This document shows, piece by piece, positions 1 through 10,208 of a DNA stretch of 64,000 bases. The first letter of the stretch is position 1, and each line of letters begins with the position of its first letter. The position numbers and the translations under genes were made by a program. This DNA comes from Gaertneriomyces semiglobifer (taxonomy: Eukaryota; Chytridiomycota; Chytridiomycetes; Spizellomycetales; Spizellomycetaceae), in the NCBI GenBank assembly GCA_025558075.1, contig JAHLKF010000028.1, forward strand, positions 62,001 through 126,000, read 5' to 3'. The notes beneath the pieces were generated by a model. The model did not search any database and was not told the DNA's origin. It was given only the letters and a program-made list of their open reading frames with translations.

Positions 1-2331
1 TCTCAAGAGACGCTCTCATTGCCGACTTGCAGGAGCAAGCTAAGGAATGCTTCTTGGACCTGTTCGGTGCCAAGTATCCCCCATCCGCTATCAAAGTTTA
101 TAACGTATGTACATTCTCTTTTTTCCCCCACGCACTCATTCATCGGGCTACTGACTGACACTTGCCTTGCACTCATCGCTATTGCCGCCATGGTTTTCTG
201 ACGATGTTCGATTGCACAATCTATCCGTAGGGACGGACTTGAGTGCCTTGGGTCCCAGCCTGAGTGCTTTGGACACTGTTTTGGAACACTTTGCGGAGAC
301 ATCGGGCATCGCAAAGTGTGTACATTTTGTGGTGGAGGGTCCCAGTGTAGGAGTGAAGCGTAAACTGGAACTGGCGACAGGTAGGCGTCTTCTGGCGAGG
401 TTCGGTTTTCTGTTTAATCGAGCTAAGGCTTTGAATGTCACATGCAGCCGAAGAACCCCGTAAATCTCAGCAACGGTACAGGAACAAAACAATCAGCGTT
501 TTAGCTCCCGTGGAGCCTGAGAAACACTTAGTTGTCCCTTTTGACACAATCAGAGCATATGATGACGCTTTGACCAACTTGCTGCCTTCGAATCGCAAAG
601 TTGGGCCTTTGGTAGTGATTCATGGGCCTTATGCAACAGGAAAAAGTTCTCTGCTGCAACAAATCATGGCCAAATTGGAACATTTGAACGATTCAGTCGT
701 GTGTTTTTACGATGCAGGAGATATCGTTTGGCCACCATCGTTGACCGCCGCAACATTTTGGGAAGCCATGGGAAGGAATCTAACCGGTGACGACCTAAAG
801 TCGCATACTGGCGCCGAAATTGCGGAACGGATAAGAACCAAAATGGGTACGCCTGTACTTGATTCTTGCTTTACGATATCACGTCTGATTGTCCGTCTTC
901 GTTCGTTCAGCAAACAAGCGGTGGTATCTGGTGATCGATGAATTGGGCAACCTTCTGGCCAACGATGTAGCGAGAACAGAGTTTCTTGGATTTCTGAAAG
1001 GAATAACCACATATAGCCAGAAGAACGTATTCTTTGGCGGTTTCCTCGGAGCTGGAACCCATTCGCTCCAAAATCTCTTGCGGACGCCAGATCCCACTCC
1101 CACACCAACACCGGTTACACAAGGCAGCACACCGACTCCTGTGGAATTAGTAAAACAACTACATGCACTGCCAAACATCTTTAAACGATCACCCTTTTAT
1201 CATGCGGAGTTCATCGCGATGGAGTTATTATCTTTGGAGCAAGCAGGCCACTACTTCGGAAGTGTCATGAAGGAATTTAATATGGAAATCTCGCCAGATG
1301 TCCAATTTGATGTTTATCAGTTTACTGGTGGGAACGTAGGATTGCTCTCGGCCTGTGCTTTCGTGATTACTAAGCAGCAATTCAAAACGATTACTATGCA
1401 AGAGTGGGAGCAGGTAACTCATATACATGTTGTCACTTTGTCATCGCAACCCCTCATCTCATTATTTTACAGCTCAAACTGGTTGATGTTTTTGATTTCC
1501 TTAGACTCTGCAACCGAATGGTCATTAGAGTCATTCAATTTTTGAAAAGCATTGATGCAGGTATTCGGCAATATATTTCGATGTTGCTTCAGGCGGACGA
1601 TTCTGTTTCGGCCGACTCCGAAGATAGCGAAACCATTGATCTACTTCAAGAAGCTGGTATAGCGCAAAGGCGTGCCGGTGGACGTTTGGCACTTTCATCC
1701 CCATACATGAAGATGCTGCTTCTTTCTTTGCTCTTTGACGACATTCATCCGGTTCAACAAGTCCTCCCGACGCTTCCATCAGGTGCTCTAGACCCATACG
1801 GTATTCTGACCTTGGCAATCCGTCTGATTGATGCGAGTATGTGCATGCTTGGACATTACGAGGCGAGGATCAGAGTACTGACGGTTCATAACAGGTGTGA
1901 TATCGTCCGCGTTCACGGCAAACCGGGAGAGTCCTTCGGAATCGGTTTTCCAAGTAGAACTCTATACTGCATTGCGGAAGCTAGGCAAGGGCGGCGATGT
2001 CAAATTTAAGACGTTTGCCGAGGTGAAGAAGAGTGATAGCGGCAGTGAACAACGTTTGGATCTTATGTTGAGGAGTGACGACATCAACTTTGGTGGTTTT
2101 GAGTTGAAAGTAAACAAGTTAAAAAGAAAGGAGATAATCGACGCAGCAAAGAACCAGGCCGAGAATTACAGAGTTTACCATGATATCCGCGCCATGTTTT
2201 TGGTAAACTTTGTTCCAGAAGGTCACCGTATGGACAAAGGATTGCCTGCAAAGATCGGAGATGTGAACATCATCTATGTTACTCACGACCACGCGTTTCG
2301 CAACGTTCGCATATCTGAATTAACTTGTTAA
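1..2331 (+). CDS. Crinkler (CRN/CR)-type effector: ubiquitin-like header, P-loop NTPase, REase-fold nuclease; 5' truncated
   Basis: The gene runs in from outside the window. Exons read as <1-108, 231-380, 448-846, 911-1413, 1473-1836 and 1895-2331; all phases agree and give 652 visible residues. The N-terminal piece ends with KCVHFVVEG, which resembles the end of the ubiquitin-like header of Crinklers. A Walker A loop GPYATGKSS lies near visible residue 145 and a Walker B strand YLVIDE near 225. The C-terminal exon has the spacing of a restriction-endonuclease fold: a Glu in ESVFQVE (about 523), Asp in RLDLML (about 563) and E-x-K in FELKV (about 577-579). Crinkler-RHS-type proteins with this NTPase+REase layout are known effectors or selfish-element-derived nucleases of chytrids and oomycetes. 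The upstream start, and any signal peptide, are not visible. The family call is firm from architecture; target and role are inference. Confidence 0.8.
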
Positions 2332-2423
2332 GTAGTTCTTTTACACGGAGAACTGAGTCGGTACGTTGACCTTGTCTCGAGGATGTATACATGAATAGCA
2401 GGCTATACATATTTCTGTTTCAG

Positions 2424-3028
2424 ATTTGCCTTCACCAGGAGAGAATCTGATGACTCTTGATCATCCTGTCCTGCCAACTGTTGCTAAAACCCTGTTCGAA
2501 CCTCCCGTTGAAGCAACAACAGATAAACTTTTGTTCAATATTGAGCAAGCTGCCCTCCGCATCCAAGCGAAAGCACCATGAGAAAGACCCGCTTGGCAGA
2601 GCTAGTGCTCTTATGCATAAAACTCTACCGTGTCAATCCAGAAAGGTTGGACCACCAGACGCGCTCGGAAAGATCAAATCCAAGCAGACGCTATTGGCTC
2701 AGTCTTGGGTGCATGAACTGAGCGATATATTGAGTGTATCAGAAATCAAATACAAGATGCTCAAATTGTTGCGTCCGACTGCTGCCTATATTCTTGGTTG
2801 TGCAAGTGACGACAGCGAAGTAGACGAAGGGCCTACTATTGTGGTTGATCACCTGTGAAACAAGCCCAGCGTCATTCAGCGACGGACTTCCTGAACCGGA
2901 TGACAGGAAAGAAACGCAGCGTGGTGAATTGGGCAAACAATTTCAGAAAACTAGAACGCGAACATGGAATGCTGCCAGAAGCAGCTACAATGGCTGAAAT
3001 TGACGGCCTTTTCCTGTCTTTCGAATGA
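2424..3028 (+). pseudogene. Broken, unrecognised coding-like region downstream of the Crinkler gene
   Basis: After a pyrimidine-rich acceptor-like site (about 2423) one frame reads as protein from about 2426 to 2579 (ending ALRIQAKAP, stop). A second frame reads on from about 2570 to 2858 (ending TIVVDHL), and a third from about 2855 to 3028 (for example FLNRMTGKKRSVVNWANNF). Each piece has protein-like composition, but no GT-AG pairs of normal length join them, so a frameshifted remnant is the simplest reading. No family is recognised. It could also be a spliced gene that was misread. Confidence 0.25.
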
Positions 3029-4566
3029 GCATTCATCTCGAGCGCTTCCTTTCTGCTTTTGGCTCCACTTTTGGCCTCCTCACTGTCAATGTCAATCGTC
3101 TTTGGCCAGACTACATGGACCGCGTTCGTTCCGCAGAATGGCGCTCCATGAAGTCCTCAAATGGCTTTTTGATTATGCGACGTGATGGGAAAATGTAGAA
3201 AATGTACGCTGCACATCGTTATCGTAAACAATGCATTGACAGTTTCTCAATTGGAGTCCGCAATCAATGTCGTCTTTGCTTAGTTCAAACGAGGTAGTCG
3301 GAGACTGAACCTGACCGGTCGCAACCTCGTAATTACGCTGGAATCGTGAATAAGGCAGCCGCTTGATCGAGTTCATCGGTACTGGAAGAATGTAAGTGCG
3401 TCAATTGACAATCACGGATGCGGTTGAGGAAAAGCTTTTGGAGGTGCGAGAACAGAAAGGGCTCGTGTTTTAATGGTTTCAGAAAAATGGCTTGGGTCGG
3501 CGTGGGAGGTTGAGCTGGATTGATATGTTTTTCCTGTTTGGTCGTTGAATGTCCCCCTTGTCTCCGTTCCGTATTCCATTGTTTTGGACTGCTGTCCTGT
3601 TGGCCAGTCGATCCGTCCACCTCAACCGAGGTTTACCCGAACGGTTTGAAATGCTCCCCGGCTCGCGTAGACAAATAGACGTGGCATATAGCCAGGGCGT
3701 ACCACTCGGTGGCATGTTCGCCATCCCTCGAGCTCATCTCCGCGGTAAACCGGAATTTTGTCATGGACATAATATTTGTAAATAGCCCTATTGTGGTATC
3801 AATCTATCCTTTTGGCCGGCGAAGTACCTGTGTTCAGAGAGGTTCCAGACTCTTTTGGAGCATTCTGCACCTTGTGATCAACTGAAATTCTGTGTTTATA
3901 CATGCTTCCTCGCTGTTTTCCATCACATGCAATCAAGCACAAATGATCGAAGAACACCCAAAATATCACCAAAAAGCAATCTAAAATTCCAAAAAACTTC
4001 CAGTAGAAAGAGCAAATAATTTGATCTTAGTAACCTAACCAGTCTTAGAATTTAAAATTCTGTTCATTGCTGTAGGAAAATCCAAGGATACATTTCGACG
4101 CGAATTGCCTCGAAGTTAAATGTCACTTGAGCGAAACTGGAATTGTTACATTGAACTTTGCCGAACCAAAAAGATGTACAAAAAACATATTTACATCCAC
4201 CATCGACACCTCTTGATGATGTACCTATCCGTTCCAACCCAAAAGGCGCAACCACCGCTCGGGGCACGAGCAAGGTACGCCGCTGTTACACCCAGAAAGT
4301 ATAGACAATATGTGTTGGACTGTCAAAGCCGCGAGGCTTCTTTGTTATCAAAGTGCAACACAATGGCAGTGGTGTGTCCGAGCGACCGAAGAAAACGCTA
4401 TTTCACAAGCATCATCGGTAAGAGTACACAGTACTGCGGGTACTATCTTGGCCAAGAGGATATTGCGAGAATTGCGTTGAATACGAGCAAACACCCATTT
4501 CCCTTCTAGTCGACGACCCTTCTTGAAATTTCTATTGCCAAACTTACTGTGGTTACTTTCCAAAAG

Positions 4567-5080
4567 TCAGGACTCCTCAGTGGTGGACATTGGCGGAGAA
4601 TCAGCGCTGAAGCTGAAAATCGGCCACTTAGTCGTGAGTTTGACAATCCTTATTCTGCGATGTAATTTGTGAGTAACACATAAGCAAATGGACATTCCAG
4701 TGTCCGACCACGCGAGCTCAACCAGAACCCCTGTGAAGAGGTCAATGACCTCCAAGGCGATCTTGCTCGGCGCAATCACTTTCGGCAGCCCCGGCAAAAT
4801 CTCCTCCGTAGCCAGAGAATAGCTCCTTGCGTCCCTGACCGCAGCGGTCCCCTGGTCCAGCATAGCCAAGATACCGGGCGTTACTCTCCGCGAGGATCAT
4901 CTTCTTGCCAAAGATGGCTCGCCATTCGACGGCCGAGAAGACTCTAGGCCGGAGCCTCATCAATCGGAGGGGACGTGGTGCTACAATGCCTGCAAGGCAT
5001 AAGTTGCGGGGACAATAGAATAGCCCTGAGGACATCCCAAGATGGTATATCACTAAACTACCTTTGGCTGGCACAGTCAC
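4567..5080 (-). pseudogene. Possible frameshifted coding fragment, unrecognised
   Basis: On the minus strand one frame reads coherently (VFSAVEWRAIFGKKMILAES, about 4950-4880). A second frame then takes over around 4869 (MLDQGTAAVRDARSYSLATE onward, to about 4680), with no plausible intron between them. This looks like a decayed gene or element piece. No family is recognised, and chance is possible. Confidence 0.15.
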
Positions 5081-6342
5081 TGAGACAGTGACGACACAGT
5101 TTTAGTAGAGTATCAATAACTGACCAACCTTAATGAACCCTAATGCTATGCGCCAGAAAATGAGGGTCACGTAGAGTTCGGTTCTCTCTGTTTGCGCATC
5201 TCCACCCCGTTCAAAACGGGCAGCGGGTTCGGCTGACGAGGCCTGGGGTGGACTGTGACGCAGCACGATCTACTATAAGCGGGACGGTGTAAACACGGAA
5301 CGCTTGATTAGGCCAGGCCGATATTGCCAGTGAATCTAGCCAAGATTTGCTGCGCAGGTCTTTATTGACCAATGGCGAAACATGGTAGGAAGCTGAAATA
5401 GCCGCCTGGGTCACCTGGTTGCAGCAGCGCAGCATCACTTTCATCAATGTGGTGCATGCGTCAGAGCAGAGCAGAAGAGAGCAAAATGAAGCTGCCAATT
5501 AATTTCGCGTTGTCGAAGGGGTTCTTCCATGTCCAAGGGTTCAGACATCCCAAACCAAACTAGGACAGGTGTCTTATAATCCTTCGTAGGAGGGGCAACC
5601 ACTGTGGAGCTCTTTTTATTCAGTGTGTTGATGATGACGCCAAAGAATGGTCATTGAAAAATCCTTCTGCTTGTTGACGTCGTCTGCGCGTCGTAGGGAA
5701 GCTGCAGCCAGACTCTGCAGTAGCAGACAGTGATTCCATGCAGATGATAGCGTGCATCCTTCAAGCGACGAACGAGGAGGTGTGGTAGATTCGCCCGACG
5801 AGAGGCCACAGGCATGACACCGCACTTACATATCCTGAGTGTTCCAGTGGCTGGCCAGCAGTGTCATAAATAAGAACCAGACCATGTGTACATCCTCCCT
5901 CATCAAGGTCCATCGCATACATCTGCCTCCTTTACACTCCCCGACTACATATCCGACTACTTCCTGGTAGATCTAGAAAGTCCTCACCTGTTCGGACCCC
6001 CAGGGTACTGCGCAATAAACGCGCCGCGGCTCCTTCCTCGCATTGATTACCACTCACGTTTCCCGCGAACCGACCATTCACCCCAGTTCAATCCCTGTGG
6101 TACTTGGTGCATTCCATTCATCCGACCAAGTCCGCTATCGTCTTATAAAGGGGGAGCTAATTGACCATCGGTCCGTTTCTACCCAGTCATCATATACTCG
6201 GGTATCCTCCACCACGAAGTGCATACAAAACCATCGAAGCCGCTCATCAATTACTTTTCTCGTAAGACTGGTTTTGCCAGCCGTCTCATCAGCAACGTTC
6301 AGAAATCGACGCTACGACAACGTTTTTGTTGCTGACTCGCCC

Positions 6343-7917
6343 ATGCTCAATATACACGACCAGACTATGCAAGTCACCCATTCGCTCCCTCCGGCAACAT
6401 CTACGTCCACGAAAATGATATCCACTGGCCCGCCGCCGTCCGCATTATCTATTGACCATCATCTACACCGGCGATTATCATTACCAGCAGCGTTTCACGT
6501 CGCTCCTGCTGCGAGTCAGGACGCACCATCTTGTGACTACGACGCAATATTTCGGTTTGAGGATCTATCGCTGCAGCCAACCAGTCAACGACACCAGCCA
6601 TCGCAACAATGGATGCAACGACGATCATCTGCTGTACGAGAAGGCGAGATGGAGTCGCTTCACCGGCGCCAACAACAACAGCAGCAACAAAATGCTTCTC
6701 AGATGGAACAATACGCGCCATACTCCGCTGCAGAATCAGTCTTTCGATTTCTTGCGACCTCTGAGTCTATGAACAACGCGGATAATTTGGCACCATCCTC
6801 GTCGACGGCACTTGATGACGAGTTTGCGTACCTCAACTATCACCAGCCAACGTCCAGTTCCATGTCGTTTAGAGACCTCGACATAGGTAGAGAACTCGAT
6901 AGCCGGTTCAATGCACGCTTTGCGGCAGAGCTTGGATTGGACCTTCCGTCTTCATATGGCGATCTCAACGAGCGGACCACATACCAGACCGGCATGCTTG
7001 GTAAGGAAGTGCTGATTGTCATTTCATACATGGTCACAGGCTCATTGTCGGAGTTTTTGCACAGGACGATCGCTTCCAACCTACTCCAACTTCGGCGACA
7101 GCATGAACGACACAGCAGCGTCTGTCATCCGACCTTTCCTGTCCGATTTCCCAAGTCCACACGCACACGACCCAACATACCGTACCCAGGGTCCGAATAA
7201 CCTTCCTATCAACGGTTTCAAGGATTTCCGGCCACAGCACGCATTTGATAGTCACGCAGCTGCTCGCATATTGGATGATTTGGATTTACATAGACATTCA
7301 CAGCAATACAAGCAGCCCTATACCACCGTCCCCCCACCAGGTTATATATGCAAATTATGGTACGTAAGGCTATATTGAGCCAAAAGGAATGGCGGAAGCC
7401 GCGTAGTCACCAGTACTCACGACTTGCCTTAGTTTTGTAGAAGGCCACTGGCTCCGGAACTGCAACTTGTACAAAGAACGTCGTCAACAAACCTTTTTAA
7501 AGTATATGAAACAAAATCCCTTGGCTGCATTTCTGCCACAGAGTCTCCTCGACCGCGCTGGCCAGCCAACAAAGACCACGATTCCCCCGGACGGATACGT
7601 TTGCAGAAAGTGCAACACCCCTGGACATTGGTACGTATAATCCACCTTATCTTTTCTAATGCGATCGCTAGCTGATGTCGAATGCTGTTTGTTTTCCGCA
7701 CCTTTGTAGGATTCAACAGTGTCCTCAACCCAAACAAACAATTCCGCCTGAGGGATACACTTGTAAAATATGTCTGGTGAAAGGCCACTGGATTCACCAA
7801 TGCCCACAACGCATTCAACCACGCATCCACCACCAACAACAGCAACAACACCATCTGCAACTGCTTCAACAACAACAGGCTGCAGCCGCTGCTGCAGCTG
7901 CTTTCGGGATGTATTAA
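6343..7917 (+). CDS. Gln-rich protein with three C-terminal CCHC zinc knuckles
   Basis: Exons 6343-7000, 7065-7359, 7433-7630 and 7710-7917 give 452 residues. The start at MLNIHDQTMQ is a choice, because the frame stays open further upstream. The first two thirds are low-complexity (Ser/Gln/Pro-rich, with a Gln run near 6670-6690). The last third has three CX2CX4HX4C knuckles (CKLCFVEGHWLRNC, CRKCNTPGHWIQQC, CKICLVKGHWIHQC). Each is preceded by PP-GY, as in the Mpe1/RBBP6-type knuckle, but no ubiquitin-like DWNN domain or RING is seen. Two of the three knuckles are split by introns at the same residues. The protein ends in a Gln/His and Ala run. Knuckles of this type bind RNA or single-stranded nucleic acid; a role in mRNA processing is inference. 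Confidence 0.75.
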
Positions 7918-8504
7918 CTTATGGATGATTTCATTTTGGCCTGAGATGCTTTGATGTTGATATTGATTAACCGGATTTGTTTCTCTTATTGTCGTCTCTT
8001 GGTTTGGACGACTATTTATTTGCCCCGATGTAGTGAAAATCTTTCAATGCTTTTGGAAAATTGGTATGGAAAATGCCAGAGGAGATATTTGGGATATCCG
8101 TCTTAAAATTGGTATAAGTAATTAAGTATTTTTATGGGAATGCCTGTGGGAGAGGCTACGTTTTGATGTATGAAATATGGCGAAGGAATAAAAGCAGTAA
8201 ATTGTGAACCCTGATCATCTTCACTCCCGGCGCCACTAGGTCTTTCAGCACTAGTTACTTCGAACCTGCTAACACCATCAAGAAAAGTAAGAATCGCGGT
8301 ACACCACACACACAATAAGACGCCTGCAAATACTGAACATTGCGATGCATTCAAAAAGTGTATGCTAACATCGCTCAAACTAGAAGACGAGCAGCTACCT
8401 CTGAAGCCCTTACTTCGTACACATTGTCGGTTTGCCATCCATACAAAACACTATCATAAACACAGACGAATACACCTTCTCTTTCAACGCCCAAAACCAA
8501 GCAC
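7918..8504. other. Intergenic, convergent 3' ends
   Basis: This lies between the 3' ends of the zinc-knuckle gene and the minus-strand eIF1 gene. It is A+T-rich with only short chance frames. Nothing else is seen. Confidence 0.5.
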
Positions 8505-8905
8505 CTAAAAGCCGTGAATTTTGACCTTGTCTTTCGAAACAATCTTGTTCTCAGTCAAGAACTGAACAATCTTCACACGGTGGTCACCTTGAAGCTGAAT
8601 GACCTCGCCCAAGTCTTCGTCTTGAACAACTGTACCGTTGCATGCGAATTCCTTCTTGAAAGCTTTCAAGACTCGCTTTTGGTCTACTTCGGCAGGAAGG
8701 CCTTGAACGGAAGTGAGCGTCTTACGACCGTTACGTTGCTGGACACGGATATCTACAAGCCAATATGTTACTACCATGCCAACACAGGGTAATTCAAGCT
8801 GTTAAGAGGTCACTTACGAATGTATCCTGATACTTTCAAATCAGAATCTTCACCAGTGTCGGCGAAGGGGTCATAGGAAGAAAGGTTCTGAATGCTTGTA
8901 GACAT
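8505..8905 (-). CDS. SUI1: Translation initiation factor eIF1 (SUI1)
   Basis: Two exons, 8818-8905 and 8505-8752, with a 65-nt intron (8753-8817), give 111 residues, the usual eIF1 size. The N-terminus reads MSTSIQNLSSYDPFADTGED and the core contains RVQQRNGRKTLTSVQGL and FKKEFACNGTV, the conserved SUI1 fold motifs. eIF1 binds the 40S subunit near the P site and enforces AUG selection. The start is the only ATG preceding the conserved N-terminus. Nothing odd is seen. Confidence 0.96.
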
Positions 8906-9297
8906 CAAACTGTTCTCAGGTCACTCGCTAGCGTTAACTCTGATTTGGGGGGTTTCAGGTGTTGGAAAAATGGGTGGTTGGTTGACTTGCTGTCTGTAAC
9001 CGGAAACCTGCTGCTGAAACTTTTGTCAAAGAGTACGTTGTTGCTGTTTGGGGAAGTTTGCGCAAAGGCAAGGGCTCCTTTTTATAGCTGCAGCGACTGC
9101 GGGTGGCACACGCTGGTGGTAGGGTTGTACAGTTAGTCAGCAACGCGTGGGGAACTCCGCCTGTCAGCATTTCCAAGAGGCTCATCATAAACGGACAAGG
9201 TATAATAGAAGCGTTCATGAAAATTGACTACACAGTACAGCAACACTGTCACTAATAAGTCATCAACTGTCTTTAAGCTATTAAATTGAACAGCCTC
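8906..9297. other. Intergenic: eIF1 promoter side and LIM gene 3' end
   Basis: This is 392 bases between the eIF1 start and the 3' end of the LIM gene, both on the minus strand. It should hold the eIF1 promoter and 5' leader. No discrete motif is recognised. Confidence 0.4.
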
Positions 9298-9964
9298 TTA
9301 AGCCTCGATCTGCTCTGGTTCGTGTTCGTGTTCGTATTCATTGGGAGCTTGTTCTTCAGGGCCCAAATTCTCCTGGCTTGACCTTGGAACCAACATAGCC
9401 GACTGCGATCCGCCCTTCTGAACAAAACCCAGGTTTTCCGCATTCTTTCTGGGAGCATTCAGCGCGTGCTGAGTTTGCATGGTATCCAATCCATAAGAGC
9501 TGTTGTCACCCGTCCCAACTTGCGTCTTGTGCAAGTTCTCGGCAACCTTTCTGGGTGCATTCAATGCGTGCTGATTGCTGATGGTATCTAACCCAATGTT
9601 GGGAGTCTCTCCAGTTCCAACTTGCGCCTTTTTAAGGTTCTCGGAAGCTTTCTTGGGAGCGTTTAAAGCGTGCAGCACAGATACGGAGTCGGCGACAGCC
9701 GTGGCAGTTGGCTTGGGTACGTGCTTGTCGCACCAAACAGAGCCATTCACAGCTTGGAAGCTCTTTAAGTTCAATTGAATATTGCAAGCTGGATCATTGC
9801 ATTTGAAGCACCCCTGCAAAAATCAACGTCAATCAACGTTTATGGATGAGAGTACGACATGCATAGTTTTATAAGCGTACCTTATGGAACCACTTGCCAG
9901 CCGCCTCAACCTTTTCGGTCTGGTATACAGTTTTGTCACACTTTCCACACGCTTGAGATGCCAT
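9298..9964 (-). CDS. Small single-LIM-domain protein with 34-residue C-terminal repeats
   Basis: Exons 9881-9964 and 9298-9813 (intron 9814-9880) give 199 residues. Residues 5-57 form one LIM domain: CGKC, then WFHKGCFKC, then a final zinc pair around WCDKH. The rest is nearly two and a half copies of a 34-residue repeat opening HALNAP(R/K)K-(A/V/N)-(S/A)ENL and continuing QVGTG...GLDT; the third copy is cut short. An acidic tail rich in Glu and His closes the protein. LIM domains mediate protein contacts, often with actin-linked proteins. The repeat is not recognised from a named family. The intron lies inside the LIM domain. Confidence 0.85.
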
Positions 9965-10208
9965 TGCTAATGATGATATGCAGGTAGAAAGTTCGTAGCA
10001 GAGTGGAAGTCGTCAACCAATACAAGCAATTCGTTTATATAGAGACTCGCTGCTCTAAAAATAGTATAGACTCGATCTCACTCCTGTGCTCATTCATGGT
10101 GCTTATTAAAGGTACACAAAGGAATACACCATGAAGTGCAGCTTACGTATTTATACAACTTTTGGTGCACACATCATCATGCAATCTGAAAAATTACTCT
10201 GCTATTGC

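Larger units (their letters stand above)
2332..6342. other. Gene-poor stretch with decayed coding-like pieces
   Basis: No gene with a continuous spliced frame could be built here. Coding-like fragments occur at 2424-3028 (+), around 3600-3785 (+) and 4570-4990 (-), each interrupted by stops or frame shifts. The last few hundred bases before 6343 are probably the promoter and 5' leader of the zinc-knuckle gene. The fragments next to the Crinkler gene may be remnants of mobile or effector genes, but nothing was recognised. Confidence 0.4.

Noticed and set aside
847..910. Apparent frameshift in the Crinkler gene between the Walker A and Walker B parts
   Set aside because: A 64-nt GT-AG intron joins the frames in phase and restores the Walker B strand, so the gene is intact here.
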